From assembly GCA_949152475.1 (NCBI GenBank), contig OX424563.1, forward strand, positions 40,434,120 through 40,498,119: a stretch of DNA of 64,000 nucleotides, read 5' to 3'. Source of the DNA: Terebella lapidaria (Eukaryota; Annelida; Polychaeta; Terebellida; Terebellidae). The notes below the pieces were generated by a model. That model had not been told where the DNA came from. It saw only the letters and a program-made list of their open reading frames with translations, and made no database searches. Made by a program: the position numbers and the translations under genes. Shown here one piece after another: positions 33,485-49,800 of this stretch (the first letter of the stretch is position 1; the number at the start of each line of letters is the position of its first letter).

Positions 33485-35680
33485 TTAGATGCTCCACCGT
33501 ACGATGGACATGTGACGCTCCACCGAATGATGGACATTCGAGGTTCCACCGTAAGATGGACATGTGACGCTCCACCGTACGATAGACATGCGATGCTCCA
33601 CCGTACGATGGACATGTGACGCTCCACTGTACAATGGACATGTGACGCTCCACCGTATGATGGACATGCAAGGCTCCACTGTACAATGGACATGTGACAC
33701 TCCACCGTACGATGGACATGCGACGCTCTACCGTAGGATGGACTAGCGAAGCTCCACCGTACGATGGACATGTGACGCTCCACTGTACAATGGACATGTG
33801 ACGCTCCACCGTATGATGGACATGCAAGGCTCCACTGTACAATGGACATGTGACACTCCACCGTACGATGGACATGCGACGCTCTACCGTAGGATGGACT
33901 AGCGAAGCTCCACCGTAAGATGGACATCTGACCCTCCACCGTACGATGGACATGTGATGCTCCATTGTACGATGGACATGTGACGCTCCACCGTACGATG
34001 GACATGGGACGCTCCAATGTACGATGGACATGCGACGCTCCACTGTACGATGGACATGCGATGCTCCACTGTACGACGGACATGTGACGCTCCACTGTAT
34101 GATGGACATGCGAGGCTCCACCGTACGATGGACATGGGATGCTCCATCGTACGATGGACATGTGATGCTTCACCGTACGATCGACATGCGATGCTCCACC
34201 GTACGATGGACATGCGACGCTCCACCGTACGATGGACATCTGACGCTCCACCTTCCGATGGACATCTGACGCTCCACCGTACGATCGGCATGCGATGCTC
34301 CACCGTACGATGGACATGTGATGCTCCACCGTACGATGGACATGTGATGTTCCACCGTACGATGGACATCTGATGCTCCACCGTACGATGGACATGCTAT
34401 GCTCCACCGCACGATGGACATGTGATGCTCCACCGTACGATGGACATGGGACGCTCCACCGAATGATGGACATGCGAGGCTCCACCATAAGATGGACATG
34501 TGACGCTCCACCGTACGATGGACATGCGACGCTCCACCGTACGATGGACATGTGACGCTCCACCGAAGAATGGACATGCGAGGCTCAACTGTAAGATGGA
34601 CATGTTATGCTCCACCGTACGATGGACATGCGACGCTCCATCGTACGATGGACATGGGATGCTCCACCGTAGGATGGACATGTGACACTCCACTGTACGA
34701 TGGATATGCGATGCTCCACCGTACGATGGACATGTGATGTTCCACCGTACGATGGACATCTGACGCTCCACCGTAGGATGGACATGTGATGCTCCACCGT
34801 ACGATGGACATGTGACGCTCCACCGTACGATGGACATGGGATGCTCCATCGTACGATGGACATGTGATGCTCCACCATACGATGGACATGCTATGCTCCA
34901 CCATACGATGGACATGTGACGCTCCACCGTACGATGGACATGAGACGCTCCACCGTACGATCGACATGCGATGCTTCACAGTACGATTGACATGGATGCT
35001 CCACTGTACGATGGACATCTAACGCTCCACCATACGATGGACATGAGATGCTCCACCATACGATGGACATGTGACGCTCCACCGAATGAAGGACATGCGA
35101 GGTTCCACCGTAAGATGGACATGTGACGCTCCACCGTACGATAGACATGCGATGCTCCACCGCACGATGGACATGTGACGCTCCACTGTACAATGGACAT
35201 GTGACGCTCCACCGTATGATGGACATGCAAGGCTCCACTGTACAATGGACATGTGACACTCCACCGTACGATGGACATGCGACGCTCTACCGTAGGATGG
35301 ACTAGCGAAGCTCCACCGTACGATGGACATGTGACGCTCCACTGTACAATGGACATGTGACGCTCCACCGTATGATGGACATGCAAGGCTCCACTGTACA
35401 ATGGACATGTGACACTCCACCGTACGATGGACATGCGACGCTCTACCGTAGGATGGACTAGCGAAGCTCCACCGTAAGATGGACATCTGACGCTCCACCG
35501 TACGATGGACATGTGATGCTCCACTGTACGATGGAAATGTGATGCTCCACCGTACGATGGACATGGGACGCTCCAATGTACGATGGACATGCGACGCTCC
35601 ACTGTACGATGGACATGCGATGCTCCACTGTACGACGGACATGTGACGCTCCACTGTATGATGGACATGCGAGGCTCCAC
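33485..35680 (-). repeat. 1.56-kb tandem duplication inside the 26-bp array
   Basis: 33485-34121 and 35044-35680 share the same order of unit variants at an offset of 1559 bp (60 units minus one base). Markers include CTCTACCGTAGGATGGACTA, which occurs twice in each copy 156 bp (6 units) apart. The offset is close to the 1557 bp seen again at 36.7-38.7 kb. Confidence 0.75.
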
Positions 35681-36022
35681 CGTACGATGGAAATGGGATG
35701 CTCCATCGTACGATGGACATGTGACGCTTCACCGTACGATCGACATGCGATGCTCCACCGTACGATGGACATGTGATGCTCCACCGTACGATGGACAGCT
35801 GACGCTCCACCGTATGATGGACATGCTATGCTCCACCGTACGATCGACATGCGATGCTCCACCGTACGATGGACATGCGATGCTCCACCGTACGATGGAC
35901 ATCTGACGCTCCACCGTACGATGGACATGCTATGCTCCACCGCACGATGGACATGCTATGCTCCACCGCACGATGGACATGTGATGCTCCACCGCACGAT
36001 GGACATGTGACGCTCCACCGTA

Positions 36023-39000
36023 TCATGGACATGTGACGCTCCACCGTACGATGGACATGTGATGCTCCACCGAATGATGGACATGCGAGGCTCCACCGTA
36101 AGATGGACATGTGACGCTCCACCGTACGATGGACATGGGACGCTCCACCGAATGATGGATATGCGAGGCTCCACCGTAAGATGGACATGTGACGCTCCAC
36201 CGTACGATGGACATGCGACGCTCCACAGTATGATGGACATGCAATGCTCCACTGTACGATGGACATGTGACGCTCCACCGTATGATGGATATGCGAGGCT
36301 CCACCGTATAACGGACATGTGACGCTCCACCGTACGATGGACATGTGACGCTCCAATGTACGACGGACATGCGACGCTCCACTATACGATGGACATGCGA
36401 TGCTCCACTGTACGATGGACATGTGACGCTCCACCGTATGATGGACATGCGAGGCTCCACCGTATAATGGACATGTGACGCTCCACTGTACGATGGACAT
36501 GCGACGCTCCACCGTACGATGGACATGCGACGTTCCATCGTATGATGGCCTAGCGACGCTCCATCGAAAGATGGACATGCAACGCTCCACTGTATGATGG
36601 ACATGCGATGCTTTACTGTACAATGGACACGTGACGCTGCACCGTACGATGGACATGCGATGCTCCACTGTACGATGGACATGTGACGCTCCACCGTACG
36701 ATGGACATGCGACGCTCCATCGTATGATGGCCTAGCGACGCTCCATCGAAAGATGGACATGCAACGCTCCACTGTATGATGGACATGCGATGCTTTACTG
36801 TACAATGGACACGTGACGCTGCACCGTACGATGGACATGCGATGCTCCACGTACGACGGACATGTGACGCCCCACCGTACGATGGAAATGCGAAGCTCCA
36901 CTGTATGATGGACATGCGAATCTCCACTGTACGATGGACATGGGATGCTCCATCTTATGATGGACATGTGATGCTGCATTGTACGATCGACATGCGATGC
37001 TCCACCGTACGTTGGACATGGGATGCTCCACCGTACAATGGACCTCTGACGCCCACCGTACGATGGACATGCTATGCTCCACCGTACGATGGACATGTGA
37101 CGCTCCACCGTACGATGGACATGGGACGCTCCAATGTACGATGGACATGAGACGCTCCACTGTACGATGGACATGCGACGCTCCATCGTACCATGGACTA
37201 GCGATGCTCCACCGTAAGATGGACATGTGACGCTCCACCGTACGATGGACATGCGACGCTCCTTCGTACGATGGACATGGGACGCTCCACCGTACGATCG
37301 ACATGCGATGCTCCACCGTACGATGGACATGTGATGCTCCACCGTACGATGGACATGGGACGCTCCAATGTACGATGGACATGTGACGCTACACTGTACG
37401 ATGGACATGCAAAGCTCCACTGTACGATGGACATGTGACGCTCCACCGTACGATGGACATGCGAGGCTCCACCGTAAGATGGACATGTGACGCTCCACCG
37501 TACGATGGACATGCGATGCTCCATCGTACGATGGACATGGAATGCTCCACCGTATGATGGACATGTGACGCTCCACCTTATGATGGACATGCGTTGCTCC
37601 ACCGTACGATGGACATGTGATGCTCCACCGTACGATGGACATCTGATGCTCCACCGTACGATAGACATGCGATGCTCCATCATACGATGGACATGTGACG
37701 CTCCACCGTACGATGGACATGTGACGCTCCACAGTATGATGGACATGCAAAGCTCCACGGTACAATGGACATGTGACACTCCACCGTACGATGGACATGG
37801 GACGCTCCACCGTACGATGGACATGGGAAACTCCACCGTATAATGGACATGTGACGCTCCACTGTACGATGGACATGCGACGCTCCACTGTACGATGGAC
37901 ATGTGACGCTCCATCGTATGATGGCCTAGCGACGCTACACCGTAAGATGGACATGCGACGCTCCACCGTACCATGGACATGCGATGCTCCACACACGATG
38001 GACATGTGACGCCCCACCGTACGATGGACATGCGACGCTCCACCGTACGATGGACATGCGACGCTCCACAGTACGATGGACATGTGACGCTCCAGCGTAA
38101 GATGGACATGCGACGCTCCATCGTACGATGGACTAGCGAAGCTCCACCATAAGATTGACATGCGACGCTCCATCGTACGATGGACATCTGACGCTTCTCC
38201 GTACGATGGACATGCGATGCTCCACTGTACGATGGACATGTGACGCTCCACCGTACGATGGACATGCGACGCTCCATCGTATGATGGCCTAGCGACGCTC
38301 CATCGAAAGATGGACATGCAACGCTCCACTGTATGATGGACATGCGATGCTTTACTGTACAATGGACACGTGACGCTGCACCGTACGATGGACATGCGAT
38401 GCTCCACGTACGATGGACATGTGACGCCCCACCGTACGACGGACATGCGACGCTCCACTGTATGATGGACATGCGAATCTCCACTGTACGATGGACATGG
38501 GATGCTCCATCGTATGATGGACATGTGACGCTGCATTGTACGATCGACATGCGATGCTCCACCGTACGATGGACATGGGATGCTCCACCGTACGATGGAC
38601 CTCTGACGCCCACCGTACGATGGACATGCTATGCTCCACCGTACGATGGACATGTGACGCTCCACCGTACGATGGACATGGGACGCTCCAATGTACGATG
38701 GACATGAGACGCTCCACTGTACGATGGACATGCGACGCTCCATCGTACAATGGACTAGCGATGCTCCACCGTAAGATGGACATGTGACGCTCCACCGTAC
38801 GATGGACATGCGACGCTCCTTCGTACGATGGACATGGGACGCTCCACCGTACGATCGACATGCGATGCTCCACCGTACGATGAACATGTGATGCTCCACC
38901 GTACGATGGACATGGGACGCTCCAATGTACGATGGACATGTGACGCTCCACTGTACGATGGACATGCGATGCTCCACTGTACGATGAACATGTGATGCTC

Positions 39001-39625
39001 CACCGTATGAAGAACATGTGACGCTCCACCGTATGATGGACATGCGAGGCTCCACCGTACGATGAACATGGGTGCTCCATCGTACGATGGACATGCGACG
39101 CTCCACCGTACGATGGACTAGTGAAGCTCCACCGTAAGATGGACATGCGACGCTCCATCGTACGATGGACACTTGACACTCCACCGTACGATGGACATGC
39201 GACGCTCCATCGTACGATGGACTAGCGAAGATCCACCGTAAGATGGACATGTGACGCTCCACAATACGATGGACATGGGACGCTCCATCATACGATGGAC
39301 ATGTGATGCTCCACCGTACGATCGACATGCGATGCTCCACCGTACGATCGACATGTGATGCTCCACTGTACGATGGACATGGGACGCTCCACCGTTCGAT
39401 GGACATGGGATGCTCCACCGTACCATGGACATGCGATGCTCCACATACGAAGGACATGTGACGCTTCACCGTACGATCGACATGCAATGCTCCACCGTAC
39501 GATGGACATGTGACGCTCCACCGTACGATGGACATCTGACGCTCCACCGTACGATGGACATGCGATGCTCCACCGTACGATGGACATCTGATGCTCCACC
39601 GTACGATGGACATCTGACGCTCCAC
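36023..39625 (-). other. 1200-codon open frame in the 26-bp array, judged non-coding
   Basis: Because 26 leaves remainder 2 on division by 3, each frame passes through all three phases and spells a 26-residue repeat (MSIVRWSVTCPSYGG, then ASHVHRTVERH). All three frames of this strand spell the same repeat, shifted. The consensus has no stop in this direction, while the other direction meets ATGTGA in one phase, so long frames on this strand are expected. The open frame is not kept in the second 7.3-kb copy, where the matching region is divided into frames of 770 and 518 codons. There is no signal peptide, no unique N or C terminus and no non-repeat domain. I regard it as a by-product of the repeat; a transcribed repeat protein cannot be excluded from sequence alone. 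Confidence 0.85.
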
Positions 39626-42600
39626 CGTGCGATGGACATGCTATGCTCCACCGCACGATGGACATGTGATGCTCCACCGCACGATGGACATGTGATGCTC
39701 CACCGTACGATGGACATGGGACGCTCCACCGTACGATGGACATGTGATGCTCCACCGAATGATGGACATGCGAGGCTCCACCATAAGATGGACATGTGAC
39801 GCTCCACCGTACGATGGACATGGGACGCTCCACCGAATGATGGACATGCGAGGCTCCACCGTAAGATGGACATGTGACGCTCCACCGTACGATGGACATG
39901 CGACGCTCCACCGTACGATGGACATGTGACGCTCCACCATACGATGGACATCTGACGCTCCACCGTACGATGGACATGCTATGCTCCACCGTACGATGGA
40001 CATGTGACGCTCCACCGTACGATGGACATGGGACGCTGCACCGTACGATGGACATGCGACGCTCCATCGTACGATGGACATGGGATGCTCCACCGTATGA
40101 TGGACATGCGACGCTCCACTGTACGATGGACATGTGACGCTCCACCGTATGATGGACATGCAAGGCTCCACTGTACAATGGACATGTGACGCTCCACTGT
40201 ATGATGGACATGGGACGCTCCACCGAATGATGGACATGCGAGGCTCCACCATAAGATGGACATGTGACGCTCCACCGTACGATGGATATGCGACGCTCCA
40301 CCGTACGATGGACATGTGACGCTCCACCGAAGGATGGACATGCGAGGCTCCACTGTAAGATGGACATGTTACGTTCCACCGTACGATGGACATGGGATGC
40401 TCCACCGTATGATGGACATGTGACACTCCACTGTACGATGGATATGCGATGCACCACCGTACGATGGACATGTGATGTTCCACCATACGATGGACATCTG
40501 ACGCTCCACCGTAGGATGGACATGTGACGCTACTCCGTACGATGGACATGTGACGCTCCACCGTACGATGGACATGGGATGCTCCATCGTACGATGGACA
40601 TGTGATGCTCCACCTTACGATGGACATGCTATGCTCCACCGTACGATGGACATGTGACGCTCCACCGTACGATGGACATGAGACGCTTCACCGTACGATC
40701 GACATGCGATGCTTCACAGTACGATTGACATGTGATGCTCCACTGTACGATGGACATCTAACGCTCCACCATACGATGGACATGAGATGCTCCACCGTAC
40801 GATGGACATGTGACGCTCCACCGAATGATGGACATGCGAGGTTCCACCATAAGATGGACATGTGACGCTCCACCGTACGATAGACATGCGATGCTCCACC
40901 GTACGATGGACATGTGACGCTCCACTGTACAATGGACATGTGACGCTCCACCGTATGATGGACATGCAAGGCTCCACTGTACAATGGACATGTGACACTC
41001 CACCGTACGATGGACATGCGACGCTCTACCGTAGGATGGACTAGCGAAGCTCCACCGTAAGATGGACATGTGACGCCCCACAGTACGATGGACATCTGAC
41101 GCTCCACCGTACGATGGACATGTGATGCTCCACTGTACGATGGACATGTGACGCTCCACTCTACGATGGACATGCGATGCTCCACTGTACGATGGACATG
41201 TGACGCTCCACCGTATGATGGACATGCGAGGCTCCACTGTACGATGGACATGTGACGCCCCACCGTACGATGGACATGGGATGCTCCATCGTACGATGGA
41301 CATGTGACGCTCCACCGTACGATCGACATGCGATGCTCCACCGTACGATGGACATGTGATGCTCCACCGTACGATGGACATCTGACGCTCCACCGTACGA
41401 TGGACATGCTATGCTCCACCGTACGATGGACATGCTATGCTCCACCGTACGATGGACATATAACGCTCCACCGTACGAAGGACATGGGATGCTCCATCGT
41501 ACGATGGACATGTGACGCTCCACCGTACGATCGACATGCGATGCTCCACCGTACGATGGACATGTGATGCTCCACCGTACGATGGACATCTGACGCTCCA
41601 CCGTACGATGGACATGCTATGCTCCACCGTACGATGGACATGGGACGCTCCACCGTACGATGGACATGCGACGCTCTACCGTAGGATGGACTAGCGAAGC
41701 TCCACCGTAAGATGGACATGTGACGCTCCACCGTACGATGGACATGTGATGCTCCACTGTACGATGGACATGTGACGCTCCACCGTACGATGGACATGGG
41801 ACGCTCCAATGTACGATGGACATGCGACGCTCCACTGTACGATGGACATGCGATGCTCCACTGTACGATGGACATGTGACGCTCCACCTTACGATGGACA
41901 TCTGACGCTCCACTGTACGATCGGCATGTGATGCTCCACTGTACAATGGACATGTGACGCTCCACCGTATGATGGACATGCAAGGCTCCACTGTACAATG
42001 GACATGTGACACTCCACCGTACGATGGACATGCGACGCTCTACCGTAGGATGGACTAGCGAAGCTCCACCGTAAGATGGACATGTGACGCTCCACCGTAC
42101 GATGGACATGTGATGCTCCACTGTACGATGGACATGTGACGCTCCACCGTACGATGGACATGTGACACTCCACCGTACGATGGACATGCGACGCTCTACC
42201 GTAGGATGGACTAGCGAAGCTCCACCGTAAGATGGACATGTGACGCTCCACCGTACGATGGACATGTGATGCTCCACTGTACGATGGACATGTGACGCTC
42301 CACCGTACGATGGACATGGGACGCTCCAATGTACGATGGACATGCGACGCTCCACTGTACGATGGACATGCGATGCTCCACTGTACGATGGACATGTGAC
42401 GCTCCACCTTACGATGGACATCTGACGCTCCACTGTACGATCGGCATGTGATGCTCCACTGTACAATGGACATGTGACGCTCCACCGTACCATGGACATG
42501 TGACGCTCCATCGTACGATGGACATGTGACGCTATACTGAATGATGGACATGCGAGGCTCCACCGTAAGATGGACATGTGATGCTCCACCGTATGATGGA

Positions 42601-43890
42601 CATGCGACGCTCAATCGTACGATGGACATGGGATGCTCCACCGTATGATGGACATGTGACGCTCCACCGTACGATGGACATGTGACGCTCCACTGTATGA
42701 TGGAAATGCAAAGCTCCACTGTACGATGGACATGTGACGCTCCACCGTACGATGGACATACGAGGCTCCATCGTAAGATGGACATGTGACGCTCCACTGT
42801 ACAATGGACATGTGACGCTCCACCGTATGATGGACATGCAAGGCTCCACTGTACAATGGACATGTGACACTCCACCGTACGATGGACATGCGACGCCCTA
42901 CCGTAGGATGGACTAGCGAAGCTCCACCGTAAGATGGACATGTGACGCTCCACAGTACGATGGACATCTGACGCTCCACCGTACGATGGACATGTGATGC
43001 TCCACTGTACGATGGACATGTGACGCTCCACCGTACGATGGACATGGGACGCTCCAATGTACGATGGACATGCGACGCTCCACTGTACGATGGACATGCG
43101 ATGCTCCACTGTACGATGGACATGTGACGCTCCACTGTATGATGGACATGCGAGGTTCCACCGTACGATGGACATGGGATGCTCCATCGTACGATGGACA
43201 TGTGACGCTCCACCGTACGATCGACATGCGATGCTCCACCGTACGATGGACATGTGATGCTCCATCGTACGATGGACATCTGACGCTCCACCGTACGATG
43301 GACATGCTGTGCTCCACCGTACGATGGACATGTGACGCTCCACCGTACGATGGACATGGGATGCTCCACCGTACCATGGACATGTGACGCTCCATCGTAC
43401 GATGGACATGTGACGCTATACTGAATGATGGACATGCGAGGCTCCACCGTAAGATGGACATGTGACGCTCCACCGTATGATGGACATGCGACGCTCAATC
43501 GTACGATGGACATGGGATGCTCCACCGTATGATGGACATGTGACGCTCCACCGTACGATGGACATGTGACGCTCCACTGTATGATGGACATGTGACGCTC
43601 CACCGTACGATGGACATGTGACGCTCCACTGTATGATGGAAATGCAAAGCTCCACTGTACGATGGACATGTGACGCTCCACCGTACGATGGACATACGAG
43701 GCTCCATCGTAAGATGGACATGTGACGCTCCACTGTACAATGGACATGTGACGCTCCACCGTATGATGGACATGCAAGGCTCCACTGTACAATGGACATG
43801 TGACACTCCACCGTACGATGGACATGCGACGCTCTACCGTAGGATGGACTAGCGAAGCTCCACCGTAAGATGGACATGTGACGCTCCATC
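36530..43890 (-). repeat. 7.3-kb higher-order repeat, copy 1
   Basis: The run of unit variants from 36.53 to 43.88 kb reappears from 43.89 kb. Offsets between matching markers are 7351-7352 bp at 36.5-37.4 kb, 7378 bp at 38.3-39.9 kb, 6728 bp at 40.7-41.0 kb and 7302 bp at 42.9-43.85 kb. The changes (26, -650 and +574 bp) are close to whole numbers of 26-bp units. Inside copy 1, 36.7-37.4 kb and 38.3-38.95 kb are themselves a 1557-bp duplication. Confidence 0.8.
41660..42560 (-). repeat. 520-bp local duplication (20 units)
   Basis: The marker CTAGCGAAGCTCCACCGTAA at 41691 and 42211 and the units after each copy match at an offset of exactly 520 bp (20 times 26). This local expansion helps explain the length differences between the two 7.3-kb copies. 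Confidence 0.65.
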
Positions 43891-46800
43891 GTATGATGGC
43901 CTAGCGACGCTCCATCGAAAGATGGACATGCAACGCTCCACTGTATGATGGACATGCGATGCTTTACTGTACAATGGACACGTGACGCTGCACCGTACGA
44001 TGGACATGCGATGCTCCACTGTACGATGGACATGTGACGCTCCACCTTACGATGGAAATTGCGACGCTCCATCGTATGATGGCCTAGCGACGCTCCATCG
44101 AAAGATGGACATGCAACGCTCCACTGTATGATGGACATGCGATGCTTTACTGTACAATGGACACGTGACGCTGCACCGTACGATGGACATGCGATGCTCC
44201 ACGTACGACGGACATGTGACGCCCCACCGTACGATGGACATGCGACGCTCCACTGTATGATGGACATGCGAATCTCCACTGTACGATGGACATGGGATGC
44301 TCCATCGTATGATGGACATGTGATGCTGCATTGTACGATCGACATGCGATGCTCCACCGTACGTTGGACATGGGATGCTCCACCGTACGATGGACCTCTG
44401 ACGCCCACCGTACGATGGACATGCTATGCTCCACCGTACGATGGACATGTGACGCTCCACCGTACGATGGACATGGGACGCTCCAATGTACGATGGACAT
44501 GAGACGCTCCACTGTACGATGGACATGCGACGCTCCATCGTACAATGGACTAGCGATGCTCCACCGTAAGATGGACATGTGACGCTCCACCGTACGATGG
44601 ACATGCGACGCTCCTTCGTATGATGGACATGGGACGCTCCACCGTACGATCGACATGCGATGCTCCACCGTACGATGGACATGTGATGCTCTACCGTACG
44701 ATGGACATGGGACGCTCCAATGTACGATGGACATGTGACGCTCCACTGTACGATGGACATGCAAAGCTCCACTGTACGATGGACATGTGACGCTCCACCG
44801 TACGATGGACATGCGAGGCTCCACCGTAAGATGGACATGTGACGCTCCACCGTACGATGGACATGCGATGCTCCATCGTACGATGGACATGGGATGCTCC
44901 ACCGTATGATGGACATGTGACGCTCCACCTTATGATGGACATGCGTTGCTCCACCGTACGATGGACATGTGATGCTCCACCGTACGATGGACATCTGACG
45001 CTCCACCGTACGATAGACATGCGATGCTCCATCGTACGATGGACATGTGACGCTCCACCGTACGATGGACATGTGACGCTCCACAGTATGATGGACATGC
45101 AAAGCTCCACGGTACAATGGACATGTGACACTCCACCGTACGATGGACATGGGACGCTCCACCGTACGATGGACATGGGAAACTCCACCGTATAATGGAC
45201 ATGTGATGCTCCACTGTACGATGGACATGCGACGCTCCACTGTACGATGGACATGTGACGCTCCATCGTATGATGGCCTAGCGACGCTACACCGTAAGAT
45301 GGACATGCGACGCTCCACCGTACCATGGACATGCGATGCTCCACACACGATGGACATGTGACTCCCCACCGTACGATGGACATGCGACGCTCCACCGTAC
45401 GATGGACATGCGACGCTCCACAGTACGATGGACATGTGACGCTCCAGCGTAAGATGGACATGCGACGCTCCATCGTACGATGGACTAGCGAAGCTCCACC
45501 GTAAGATTGACATGCGACGCTCCATCGTACGATGGACATGTGACGCTCCACCGTACGATGGACATCTGACGCTTCTCCGTACGATGGACATGCGATGCTC
45601 CACTGTACGATGGACATGTGACGCTCCACCGTACGATGGACATGCGACGCTCCATCGTATGATGGCCTAGCGACGCTCCATCGAAAGATGGACATGCAAC
45701 GCTCCACTGTATGATGGACATGCGATGCTTTACTGTACAATGGACACGTGACGCTGCACCGTACGATGGACATGCGATGCTCCACGTACGATGGACAAGT
45801 GACGCCCCACCGTACGATGGACATGCGACGCTCCACTGTATGATGGACATGCGAATCTCCACTGTACGATGGACATGGAATGCTCCATCGTATGATGGAC
45901 ATGTGACGCTGCATTGTACGATCGACATGCGATGCTCCACCGTACGATGGACATGGGATGCTCCACCGTACGATGGACCTCTGACGCCCACCGTACGATG
46001 GACATGCTATGCTCCACCGTACGATGGACATGTGACGCTCCACCGTACGATGGACATGGGACGCTCCAATGTACGATGGACATGAGACGCTCCACTGTAC
46101 GATGGACATGCGACGCTCCATCGTACAATGGACTAGCGATGCTCCACAGTAAGATGGACATGTGACGCTCCACCGTACGATGGACATGCGACGCTCCTTC
46201 GTACGATGGACATGGGACGCTCCACCGTACGATCGACATGCGATGCTCCACCGTACGATGGACATGTGATGCTCCACCGTACGATGGACATGGGACGCTC
46301 CAATGTACGATGGACATGTGACGCTCCACTGTACGATGGACATGCGATGCTCCACTGTACGATGAACATGTGATGCTCCACCGTATGATGAACATGTGAC
46401 GCTCCACCGTATGATGGACATGCGAGGCTCCACCGTACGATGAACATGGGTGCTCCATCGTACGATGGACATGCGACGCTCCACCGTACGATGGACTAGC
46501 GAAGCTCCACCGTAAGATGGACATGCGACGCTCCATCGTACGATGGACACTTGACGCTCCACCGTACGATGGACATGCGACGCTCCATCGTACGATGGAC
46601 TAGCGAAGCTCCACCGTAAGATGGACATGTGACGCTCCACAATACGATGGACATGGGACGCTCCATCATACGATGGAAATGTGATGCTCCACCGTACGAT
46701 CGACATGCGATGCTCCACCGTACGATCGACATGTGATGCTCCACTGTACGATGGACATGTGACGCTCCACCGTTCGATGGACATGGGATGCTCCACCGTA

Positions 46801-49800
46801 CCATGGACATGCGATGCTCCACATACGAAGGACATGTGACGCTTCACCATACGATCGACATGCAATGCTCCACAGTACGATGGACATGTGACGCTCCATC
46901 GTACGATGGACATCTGACGCTCCACCGTACGATGGACATGCGATGCTCCACCGTACGATGGACATGTGATGCTCCAACGTACGATGGACATCTGACGCTC
47001 CACCGTGCGATGGACATGCTATGCTCCACCGCACGATGGACATGTGATGCTCCACCGCACGATGGACATGTGAGGCTCCACCGTACGATGGACATGGGAC
47101 GCTCCACCGTACGATGGACATGTGATGCTCCACCGAATGATGGACATGCGAGGCTCCACCATAAGATGGACATGTGACGCTCCACCGTACGATGGACATG
47201 GGACGCTCCACCGAATGATGGACATGCGAGGCTCCACCGTAAGATGGACATGTGACGCTCCACCGTACGATGGACATGCGACGCTCCACCGTACGATGGA
47301 CATGTGACGCTCCACCGTACGATCGACATGCGATGCTTCACAGTATGATTGACATGTGATGCTCCACTGTACGATGGACATCTAACGCTCCACCATACGA
47401 TGGACATGAGACGCTTCACCGTACGATCGACATGCGATGCTTCACAGTACGATTGACATGTGATGCTCCACTGTACGATGGACATCTAACGCTCCACCAT
47501 ACGATGGACATGAGATGCTCCACCGTACGATGGACATGTGACGCTCCACCGAATGATGGACATGCGAGGTTCCACCATAAGATGGACATGTGACGCTCCA
47601 CCGTACGACAGACATGCGATGCTCCACCGTACGATGGACATGTGACGCTCCACTGTACAATGGACATGTGACGCTCCACCGTATGATGGACATGCAAGGC
47701 TCCACTGTACAATGGACATGTGACACTCCACCGTACGATGGACATGCGACGCTCTACCGTAGGATGGACTAGCGAAGCTCCACCGTAAGATGGACATGTG
47801 ACGCCCCACAGTACGATGGACATCTGACGCTCCACCGTACGATGGACATGTGATGCTCCACTGTACGATGGACATGTGACGCTCCACTATACGATGGACA
47901 TGCGATGCTCCACTGTACGATGGACATGTGACGCTCCACCGTATGATGGACATGCGAGGCTCCACTGTACGATGGACATGTGACGCCCCACCGTACGATG
48001 GACATGGGATGCTCCATCGTACGATGGACATGTGACGCTCCACCGTACGATCGACATGCGATGCTCCACCGTACGATGGACATGTGATGCTCCACCGTTT
48101 ACGATGGACATCTGACGCTCCACCGTACGATGGACATGCTATGCTCCACCGTACGATGGACATGCTATGCTCCACCGTACGATGGACATGTGACGCTCCA
48201 CCGTACGAAGGACATGGGATGCTCCATCGTACGATGGACATGTGACGCTCCACCGTACGATCGACATGCGATGCTCCACCGTACGATGGACATGTGATGC
48301 TCCACCGTGCGATGGACATCTGACGCTCCACCGTACGATGGACATGCTATGCTCCACCGTACGATGGACATGGGACGCTCCACCGTATAATGGACATGTG
48401 ACGCTCCATCGTACGATGGACATGTGACGCTATACTGAATGATGGACATGCGAGGCTCCACCGTAAGATGGACATGTGACGCTCCACCGTATGATGGACA
48501 TGCGACGCTCAATCGTACGATGGACATGGGATGCTCCACCGTATGATGGACATGTGACGCTCCACCGTACGATGGACATGTGACGCTCCACTGTATGATG
48601 GACATGTGACGCTCCACCATACGATGGACATGTGACGCTCCACTGTATGATGGACATGCAAAGCTCCACTGTACGATGGACATGTGACGCTCCACCGTAC
48701 GATGGACATACGAGGCTCCACCGTAAGATGGACATGTGACGCTCCACTGTACAATGGACATGTGACGCTCCACCGTATGATGGACATGCAAGGCTCCACT
48801 GTACAATGGACATGGGACGCTCCACCGAATGATGGACATGCGAGGCTCCACCATAAGATGGACATGTGACGCTCCACCGTACGATTGACATGCGACGCTC
48901 CACCGTACGATGGACATGTGACGCTCCACCGAAGGATGGACATGTGATGCTCCACCGAAGGATGGACATGCGAGGCTCCACTGTAAGATGGACATGTTAT
49001 GCTCCACCGTACGATGGACATGCGACGCTCCATCGTACGATGGACATGGGATGCTCCACCGTATGATGGACATGTGACACTCCACTGTACGATGGATATG
49101 CGATGCTCCACCGTACGATGGACATGTGATGTTCCACCGTATGATGGACATCTGACGCTCCACCGTAGGATGGACATGTGACGCTCCACCGTACGATGGA
49201 CATGTGACGCTCCACCGTACGATGGACATGGGATGCTCCATCGTACGATGGACATGTGATGCTCCACCATACGATGGACATGCTATGCTCTACCATACGA
49301 TGGACATGTGACGCTCCACCGTACGATGGACATGAGACGCTCTACCGTACGATCGACATGCGATGTTTCACAGTACGATTGACATGTGATGCTCCACTGT
49401 ACGATGGACATCTAACGCTCCACCATACGATGGACATGAGATGCTCCACCGTACGATGGACATGTGACGCTCCACCGAATGATGGACATGCGAGGTTCCA
49501 CCGTAAGATGGACATGTGACGCTCCACCGTACGATAGACATGCGATGCTCCACCGTACGATGGACATGTGACGCTCCACTGTACAATGGACATGTGACGC
49601 TCCACCGTATGATGGACATGCAAGGCTCCACTGTACAATGGACATGTGACACTCCACCGTACGATGGACATGCGACGCTCTACCGTAGGATGGACTAGCG
49701 AAGCTCCACCGTACGATGGACATGGGACGCTCCACTGTACAATGGACATGTGACGCTCCACCGTATGATGGACATGCAAGGCTCCACTGTACAAAGGACA

